Positions 56,474 to 64,000 of a stretch of DNA of 64,000 bases are shown in pieces. The DNA is from Stereocaulon alpinum (taxonomy: Eukaryota > Ascomycota > Lecanoromycetes > Lecanorales > Stereocaulaceae): assembly GCA_018257865.1 (NCBI GenBank), contig JAEUBA010000021.1:310001-374000 (forward strand). The letters run 5' to 3'. The translations under genes were made by a program, and so were the position numbers. Each line of letters starts with the position of its first letter. Position 1 is the stretch's first letter. Below the pieces are notes generated by a model, which was not told the DNA's origin, ran no database searches, and saw only the letters and a program-made list of their open reading frames with translations.

Positions 56474-57386
56474 TACTTAGTGGTCTAAATTGAAGCTTTA
56501 TGGGTATGTGCTCTGTAATAAGACTCGGAGTATCTTGACGAATACGTTCTAGATCTGGATCTGCGTTGTTTTCCGGAATCTGTATATTGATGGCCGTAGC
56601 ATCAGCTCTCTCTGACAGTCGAGCAAATGATCCGATTTTGACACTTGATAGAGGCATAGGTGGTGTACTTGTCGAAATCGCCACAGATTCAAGATTGTCC
56701 ACTTTTGCGATTTGGATCTCGGTAAGGCTGTTTGCATTGGCTGCTACGACACCAAAACTCACGCTTCCAGGTGGATAAACTAGAAATTTGTCCCATTGCT
56801 GGATACCATCGATCAACCCACGATTCAACTTGACTGTTCGACACCAGGCGCCAATAACACTTGCCAACAGCGCTGGTGTGTCAACAGTCTTGGTATCTGC
56901 AGTGAAGACGACACGATCACGTGTCCATAGAGTAATAGCTCTCGACGATACTTTTTCTTCGTACCTGTCAAGAAGTCTCTGACTTTAGCTTCCACACTTT
57001 GCTGAAGTAAAGTATAAGTGGCGAGGTTCAGGTTGCTTTGAAGTTCCTCTAACGATTCGAGGAGGTAATGGGTTAACAACCCATACGAAGCCTTGTTCAT
57101 AATGACTTCGTTTGCCACCTCGCTAGGTTGTGAAGCGGCTATAAGGTTGTATTTCCGATCTTTATGTAAAGAAACAGGTGCGGTAGCAATATTTGCCCCA
57201 AAATTTGGTGGCCGGCTTCGTTTTGTTGCCCTTTCCTTGTTATATAAGCCTAACCAGCAAGACTTAAGCGCTAGATCATCGCCAAAAGCCCGATCTGCGC
57301 CCCTAGAGAAGTAACAGTCCAGCACCGCGAGTACTGTGTGTTTCTGAGCAAGTATATCCAGCTGCTCCCCAAGCTTAGTATCTTTG

Positions 57387-57448
57387 TGTCGGAATAACTT
57401 CGCTCCGCACTCCGCAATAGCGGCTTGGCGCCAACTCCTAGATAAAAC
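57387..57448 (+). repeat. Truncated LTR of the same family, second insertion in the caspase-like gene
   Basis: TGTCGGAATAACTTCGCTCC followed by CAATAGCGGCTTGGCG and CTCCTAGATAAAAC parallels the first 62 bases of the LTR at 51064. The match ends abruptly where a different sequence, TGTTACGGGTAACC, starts. It also shows the less mutated state of the family. Confidence 0.7.
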
Positions 57449-60400
57449 TGTTACGGGTAACCCCGCAAGGTCTTAGGCAAGGCACGTGATAGGGTTAATA
57501 GGTAAAGGATACTTAGGAGAGGACCTAGTAATATAGGTAATATAGGGTATATTAGGTAGATTATCTAAGTTATATTAGGGCTTAGTATAATTAAGGTAAA
57601 TATATAAGGAAGGGTTTTCCTTTAGTAGAATAGTTTCTTATCTCCTTATATTTAACTTATATAATAGAGAGGAGTCTTAGCTAAAGATACTTTAATAAAT
57701 ATCTATCTCTATTACCTTTTAGTACTTAATATACTATATAATTTACCTATAGGAGTTAAACTACCCTATTATACTTTAAATACTATACTTTAGATTATAT
57801 AGTATAAGTACTTCTAGTTCTACCTTAGGGGAGAGACGGCGCGTTATATCTAAAGTAATAAGTAAATTTAATATCGCGCTTTCCCAAAAGTTGCTGGGGA
57901 ACCCCGAGTTACCGAGCGCGCCGGTAGGGCTAATAGTAGGATACAGCGGAATTAGTAACTTAATATTACTAACAGTATTAAATTAGCCCGATCTGTAACT
58001 CTTTACTACTAATTTGATAATATTAGTCTAGCTAGTAACTAGATATTACTGTTAGTATAATATCTAACTAATTAGTATATCTATTACGCGTTTAGCTAGC
58101 TATTAGCTTAATTAGTAATATAACGCTACTAATATATAGCTACTAGTCTTCTTTTTAAGTTATTATAATTAATAAACTCTTATATAGTCTATATATATCT
58201 ACTAATTAGTAGCTATATATCTTTATATATAATTTAAGTAGGTAGTTAAAGCTAAATAAAGTCTTCTATATATATAATCCGTTTAAATTATAGCTACTGC
58301 TGATAGCTCCTTTAATATATAAAAGCTACTTTTAAGTAAAGGCTTAACTCTATAATAACCTATTATCTACTAATACGACTATATCTTCTACTCCTTATAA
58401 TTCGAGTAAATAACTAATATAGAGAGTTACGACGTCTAGTTACTAACTTATTAGCGGTACCTTATAAAACTTTACTAAATTAGGGGCGTATATATTTCGC
58501 CCTTTTTTATACTTATCCAATTAGTATCCGGTAGCTTAATTAGGGGGGCTCTAAGAATAGTATCTAAGTATATCCTTCTTACTATTATCCTAGCTAGTAT
58601 ACTATATAGTCGCTTATTATAGACGTTACTATTTCTAAGGTAGTACGTTAATATAGAGATATACTACTATATATCTTAAATAGTTTAGGACGAGTACTTA
58701 AGGTTCTTAAAGCTTTATTATATATTTATAGCTATATAGATATAGTATATTAATATTTTAAAAATATAACCTTACTACTCTATAAGCTTAATATACTAGA
58801 TTCTTAAAATTATAATATTAGGACCCTTTAATAGATTACTAGCCGCTATTATAAATAGAAGTAATAATATTAGCGTCCCTAGCGCGTATAGCGGTAGAAA
58901 TTCTATCTAAAGACTAAAATAGAACCTATATACTTAATACTTAAGATAATAAAGTATAGGAATAGCTTATTAAGTCTATTCTATATTAGTATACCTATTA
59001 GATATTTCTAAGTTAGTATTAACCTTTCTTAAGCTAGGAAAATATTACTACTAGATATAGCCTAGCGGTACTTAGCTATTAAAGCTTAATAAGCTATAGA
59101 TATTTAAGTTAGGTTTTATACTATCTAAGTAATATCTAACTTAGGGTTTACCCTATCTAAGTATTATCTAACTTAGTTCTACCCTATCTAAGTTAGATAA
59201 ATATCTAGCTAGACGTTTCTTAATAACTCCCCTTATAGTTTATAGTCTTATCGCTATTATTTTAGTAAAGTATTACTATAAAGGCTTAATATCTAACGAA
59301 TTTACTCCCTATCTTCCCCGTTAGACTCTATATACGACTCCGCGAGCTTAATAACCTCTCTACTCCTCAGCTTACTAAAGTACCTAAATATTAGTAATAT
59401 ATAAGGGCTATAGACCTAATACTAAAGTAAGTAAATATTATATATATAAGACGCTGTATAGCCTACTAATATAATAAAGCTATAATTAAATATACTAAAG
59501 AGCGAATTAATACCGCTGCGGTAATTAAAATTATAGGTTAGTTCTTTATATTAGAGGTTTTCCTTAAGACTAAAGCCTTAGCTTTAGATACTATAAGGGT
59601 AGTTAGTAGTAGCATTTCCTCCGCTCTATTAACCTAAATATATCTATAGTATTATCTCTCCTCCTTTTATAATATTATACTTAGGTTTATAGCGTTACCT
59701 AAGAAGAATTTGGTAGGAATTTAGTATAGATTCGTCGCGCTACCTTAGTATTAATCGTTAGGAATTTAGGGTAATATACTATATTATATTAGTCCTAGTC
59801 GATAAAACTATTAATATAGAATATCTCTTTTCCTCTAACTATTCCTAGTACTAGATAAGTACTTCGCTTAATATTTAATAGTCTATAGAAGCGGCGAGCG
59901 CCTATTATTTAAGGATTAAGTATAAGTAACGCCCGTACCTTTTTAACTTCGACTATTCTATAGCACTCTTATACCTACCCTAGATATTAATAATTAAAGA
60001 CTTCTATAAAGGTAGCTTAGATATAACTAGGTTATTACTTAAAGTCCTTAGTACTAAGATCCTTTACCTTTATAATAACTAAGACCTAGCTGACTAACTT
60101 TCCCTCCTATATAGTTTCTAAGTTTCGACTCTTATAGTCTTATTCTTAGACCTATATATAATCTCTGCGCTAGGTTAAATACTACGAATATTTATAAGGT
60201 CTATAGACTACTAAATCCTTATAAAGACGTCCTAAATTAGAGGAGTCCTCTCCTATAGTCTTCTAATATATAAGGCCTAAATAGATATAGACTAGGTAGC
60301 TCTTAACCTAGCTATAGTCTACCTCCCTTCTATTAATATCTAAGTTTAAGGTTATACTACTATAGCTTAGTATTTTCGCTTAGTACGCCTTAAGAAACGC

Positions 60401-60905
60401 AGCTAAGTTTTAGAGAAACCTAGCTATATTTAGCTATTTAGCTATATCCCTCGCTGTTCGCTAGTAACGACTATCGTATCTATATAGGTATTTTAGTATA
60501 TAGCGCTCTTCTACGTCTACTCGCTATCTTAGTTAGTATAGATTTAGGAGGACCCTAGCCTTTATACTTTTCTTATCTTCTTATTTTCTCTTTTAATAAA
60601 GTAATACGGGCTCTATCTCTTCGAAAGTTTTAATATCCTATATAATTATTAACTTAATATAATATTTATTATATTCTATTAATTACTCCTAGTAATCCTT
60701 ATACTTATTTATTTAATTATAGTAATTCTTAAGTAATATTAGATATACCCTTTTAGAGGCTTAGGTACTATATCTATCTAATAGATCGTAGTATCTAATT
60801 ATATTAATATAGTAACTAATACTATAGAATTTAGGAAAGTTAAAGGTTTACTCGCCTATTTACTTATTAACTAGTCTATACTTTTAAAATACCTCCTTAA
60901 GTAGA
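57449..60905. mobile_element. RIP-degraded repeat, probable LTR element starting TGTTACGGG, nested in the older LTR
   Basis: TGTTACGGGTAACCCCGCAA at 57449 has the TG start and inverted GGGTTACC-like signature of a second LTR family; GGGGAACCCCGAGTTACCGA at about 57898 may lie near its LTR end. From 58 kb on the sequence is AT-rich, lacks open frames and has few CpA/TpG. No domain could be read reliably, so the element class and its right end are unknown. Confidence 0.5.
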
Positions 60906-62094
60906 TAGCCAGCGATAGAGACACACCTATACGCGGTACTAGCTACGAACCTGAATACCTATTTAGAGCTGAGATATCTCCCCTAATATATTGCAGGTTA
61001 AACGATATTAAGACGTCGCGTAGTTGCTGAGAACTCTATATAGAGTTTTTCGGGTAACGCGATAACACCTACCCTAACTCTACTACAACTATTATACCTC
61101 CCCTATAATCGAGACTAGACAGCAAGAATTGGTATCAGGTATAGTATCTCAGCCTAATAAGTAAAGAGTATAGGTAACACCTACCTAGCTATTAATTTAA
61201 AAAATCTAATATCTACGTACACTCAATACGTATCTACTGGTTAAGACTAACGCGCAGTCTATCCTAGGGGAAGGCTAGGGTTATAGGTATACAGGACTAA
61301 GAGAAGGATATACTAAGTTATAAATTAGAAGGCGTATTTTAGAAAAGGACGGCCCCTATCTAAGTAGCTAGGCGAGCTTTTGGTATAAACGGCGCCGTAT
61401 AACTATAATTATAAGCTAAAGGGTTAGCTCCCCCCTAAAGCAAAGTATATAAGGATAGAAGTAAGTACTATCTAATATAACTAGCGGGATATTATACCAT
61501 CCGATTCTTTATACGAGTATAGGCCTCCTAGGCGGTGTATATAGCTTCCCCCCTTTCTCGTATCCTTAACTAGTAAACCACCGAATAGCTAAATCCGGTA
61601 CTACTACGGACACTAATAAACACTACTAATCAGCGCTAATAACTCGAACCCTTACGGGACGGCTATATACCCCCTCCTCCCCCCCCCCCGTATCGACATA
61701 GTAAAGGTTAAAGAAAGTTATAGGGCGCTCAGCGCTATAATAAAGTTAAAGGATATAGAAGAATATAGCAGGGTCCTTAAGAGCTAAGTATAGTACGAAG
61801 GGCGTGTGTTACAGTTAGTATTAGAAATAATATTATAAAGCGCTCGGTATAATATTAAAGAACACAGTTAAGAGTTACCGGTGTTAAGGAGGCCTAAGGT
61901 ATAATCCCTAGACCAAAAGCAATTACATTATTAAGGATAAGCGGGAGTTTTTATCTAGGCACTATACTATAGTTTCTCTTGCGGCTAGGAAAGGCACACT
62001 ACGTGTACCATCTACTAGTTTCACAAATAATGTAATAGAACACCCTTATTAGTATATATAGATACTAGAATAGGCGTATAAACCAATCAATTAA
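60906..62094 (+). repeat. Left arm of a long inverted repeat
   Basis: About 1189 bp, starting TAGCCAGCGATAGAGACACA and ending ATAAACCAATCAATTA. It is the reverse complement of 62171-63357 along its length. Sampled segments differ mainly by C/T and G/A changes plus a few small indels. It contains a poly-C tract near 61671-61690. Confidence 0.85.
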
Positions 62095-62170
62095 TCCTTA
62101 AGTAGATTAATCCTTTCTAACGCTACGTCTATATATTCTAGTATCGCTTTATTATAGGATTAGTATCTAA

Positions 62171-63357
62171 TTGATTGATTGGTTTATACGCCTATTCTAG
62201 TATCTATATATACTAATGAGGGTGTTCTATTACATTATTTGTGAAACTAGTAGATAGTACACGTAGTGTGCCTTTCCTAGCCGTAAGAGAAACTATAGTA
62301 TAGTGCCTAGATAAAAACTCCCGCTTATCCTTAACGATACAATTGCTTTTGGTCTGGGGATTACACCCTAGGCCTCCTTAACACCAGTAACTCTTAACTG
62401 TATTCTTTAATATTATACCGAGCGCTCTATAACATTATTTCTAATACTAACTATAATATACGCCCTTCGTACTATACTCAGCTCTTAAGGACCCTGCTGT
62501 ATTCTTCTATATCCTTCGACTTTATTATAGCGCTAAGCGCCCTATAACTTTCTTTAACCTTTACTATATTAATACGGGGGGGGGGGAGGAGGGGGTATAT
62601 AGCCGTCCCGTAAGGGTTTAAGTTATTAGCGCTAATTAGTAGTATTTATTAGTATCCGTAGTAGTACCGGATTTGGCTGTTCGGTGGTTTACTGGTTAAG
62701 GATACGAGAAAGGGGGGAAGCCACATACACCGCCTAGGAGGCCTATACTCGTATAAAGAATCGGATAGTATTATCCCGCCGGTCGTATTAGATAGTACTT
62801 ACTTCTATCCTTATATACTTTACTTTAGGGGGGAGCCAACCCTTCAGCTTATAATCATAGTTATACGGCGCCGCTTATACCAAAGGCTCGCCTAGCTACT
62901 TAGATAGGGGCCGTCCTTTTCTAAAATACGCCTTCTAATTTATAACTTAGTATATCCTTCTCTTAGTCCTATATACCTATAACCCTAGCCTTCCCCTAGG
63001 ATAGACTGCGCGTTAGTCTTAACTGGTGGATACGTATTAAGCGCACGTAGATATTAGATTTTTTAAATTAACGGCTAGGTAGGTATTACCTATACTCTTT
63101 ACTTATCGGGCTGAGATACTATACCTAATACTAATTCTTACTGTCTAGTCTCGATCGTAGGGGAGGTATAATAGTTATAGTAGAGTTAGGGTAGGTGTTA
63201 TCGCGTTGCCTGAAAAACTCTGTACGGAGTTCTTAGTAACTACGCGACGTCTTAATATTGTTTAACCTATAATATATTAGGGGAGATATCTCAGCTCTAA
63301 ATAGGTATTTAGGTTCGTAGCCAGCACCGCGTATAGGTGTGTCTCTATCACTAGCTA
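62171..63357 (-). repeat. Right arm of the long inverted repeat
   Basis: About 1187 bp, inverse copy of 60906-62094, with the matching poly-G tract at about 62574-62588. The spacer between the arms is 76 bp (62095-62170), so the pair could fold into a very long hairpin as single-stranded DNA or RNA. Confidence 0.85.
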
Positions 63358-63809
63358 GGATTAGTATCTTATAAGTATAATAAAGTTAATAATAGCTCGT
63401 CCTATATATAGTATATCTAAGTTTTTTTCGGATAAAAGAGGCGCGAAGATAGGTATTATAATCTATAATATCTCTTTATTCTCCTCTCCTATCTATTAAC
63501 TTAGCTTACTAAACTCCTAAAATCGCCTCAGCTTAGTAAATTTAGGTATAGCTTAAAAGTAGGCGTTAATTAAGGCTTATACCTTAAGCTTTATTTATCC
63601 CTCTCTAATATACTCCCTTAGCTAGTCTAGGAGGTAGTTTAATAGCCCTTTAACTATTAATTAGTATAATATATTAAACGTCTATAGTTAGTAGACGTTA
63701 ACTACGAAGTAGCCGTCTATAAAGTTAGGCTAGTTATATACTATTATATCTAGTAAAAGCCTAGGCGTATTCTTATTATACGCTTTTTATATCTATAGCT
63801 GCTCTATAG
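63358..63809. other. AT-rich RIP-degraded sequence between repeat copies
   Basis: No open frames or recognisable domains; composition as in the flanking repeats. Confidence 0.4.
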
Positions 63810-64000
63810 TAGCTAGCGATAGAGATATACCTGTACGCGGTGCTGGCTACGAACCTGAATACCTATTCAGAGCTGAGATATCTCCCCTAATATATTATAG
63901 GTTAAACGATATTAAGACGTCGCGTAGTTGCTGAGAACTCTGTATAGAGTTTTTCGGGTAATACGATAATACCTACCCTAACTCTACTATAACTATTATA
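63810..64000 (+). repeat. Third copy of the repeat arm, direct orientation, cut by the window edge
   Basis: It starts TAGCTAGCGATAGAGATATA and follows the left arm (GGCTACGAACCTGAATACCT, then AGAGCTGAGATATCTCCCCT) to the right edge at 64000. Differences from the other copies are again C/T or G/A. Confidence 0.8.

Larger units (their letters stand above)
50409..57386 (-). pseudogene. Caspase-fold (peptidase C14-like) gene, split by a retrotransposon
   Basis: The minus-strand pieces are in family order. At 57386-56860: TVLAVLDCYFSRGADRAFGD, LHKDRKYNLIAASQPSEVAN and NKASYGLLTHYLLESLEEL. A two-base frameshift near 56920 follows, then GIQQWDKFLVYPPGSVSFGV up to KLQFRPLS at 56474. The element at 51064-56473 intervenes. 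The frame resumes at 51063 with ENNNFDMVVKLDKDMKIDFQ, PSISAKDPNNVQQLMGLLKHW, an in-frame TAG at 50871-50873, and FDFEFTKTRDP, HITILNLSPAYGVRVIFPYQ, LKLFVTTRR to 50409. The LDC-x-FS region matches the catalytic Cys motif of fungal caspase-like proteins, but the expected second Cys is Tyr. The N-terminal part with the catalytic His is cut off by another insertion at 57387. Inactive. Confidence 0.8.

Noticed and set aside
60906..64000. CRISPR-like or satellite array
   Set aside because: The repeats are long (about 1.2 kb), inverted and few, with no short regular repeat-spacer unit.

Overview
The window reads as nuclear DNA of a filamentous ascomycete (Pezizomycotina, possibly Dothideomycetes; the class is a guess). 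Evidence: most introns are short (about 48-70 bp) with GT..AG ends and CTAAC-like branch sites; the recognisable proteins are fungal types (Atg11, Nhp6, Def1, Hom6, Vba/Fnx-type transporter, Pth11/SAT4-type rhodopsin-fold protein, fungal CorA-like protein); and the right-hand 13 kb carries a heavy repeat-induced point mutation (RIP) signature. No prokaryotic features are present. Exon boundaries were worked out by hand from reading frame, splice signals and remembered family motifs; no search was run.

Region 1, 1-26 kb, is housekeeping and gene-dense: atg11 (5' part; it runs off the left edge), a CENP-H kinetochore homologue transcribed divergently from it, an Nhp6-type HMG protein with a presequence-like upstream start, an eight-exon protein of unknown function, an MFS transporter, a short two-zinc-finger protein, a CCDC174 homologue, homoserine dehydrogenase (divergent from CCDC174), a conserved helical protein of unknown function, the RNA polymerase II degradation factor Def1, a divergent glucose-6-phosphate dehydrogenase in nine exons and an AT-hook protein. 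Two of these genes (def1 and the AT-hook gene) are best explained by GC-AG introns.

Region 2, 26-50 kb, is sparse. Intact genes are a TPR-containing protein with an F-box-like start, a 57-residue secreted cysteine-containing peptide, an SH3-less Lsb1/Pin3 relative, a 14-TM DHA2-type transporter, a CorA-like channel and a rhodopsin-fold membrane protein. Between them lie broken genes: a 2'-5' RNA ligase-like gene with a one-base frameshift, a Gre2-like reductase with several frameshifts, a P450 with stops, a berberine-bridge-enzyme-like FAD oxidase and two TPR tails.

Region 3, 50-64 kb, is repeat-derived. A caspase-fold (C14-like) gene on the minus strand is split by a 5.4 kb Ty1/copia-type LTR retrotransposon with 210 bp LTRs and a near-perfect 5 bp target duplication. 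Its upstream side is cut again by a second LTR of the same family, which is itself interrupted by another element beginning TGTTACGGG. The rest is RIP-degraded, and includes a palindrome with two arms of about 1.19 kb around a 76 bp spacer and the start of a third arm copy at the right edge. Overall the window spans the border between a conserved, gene-rich compartment and a decaying, transposon-rich one.
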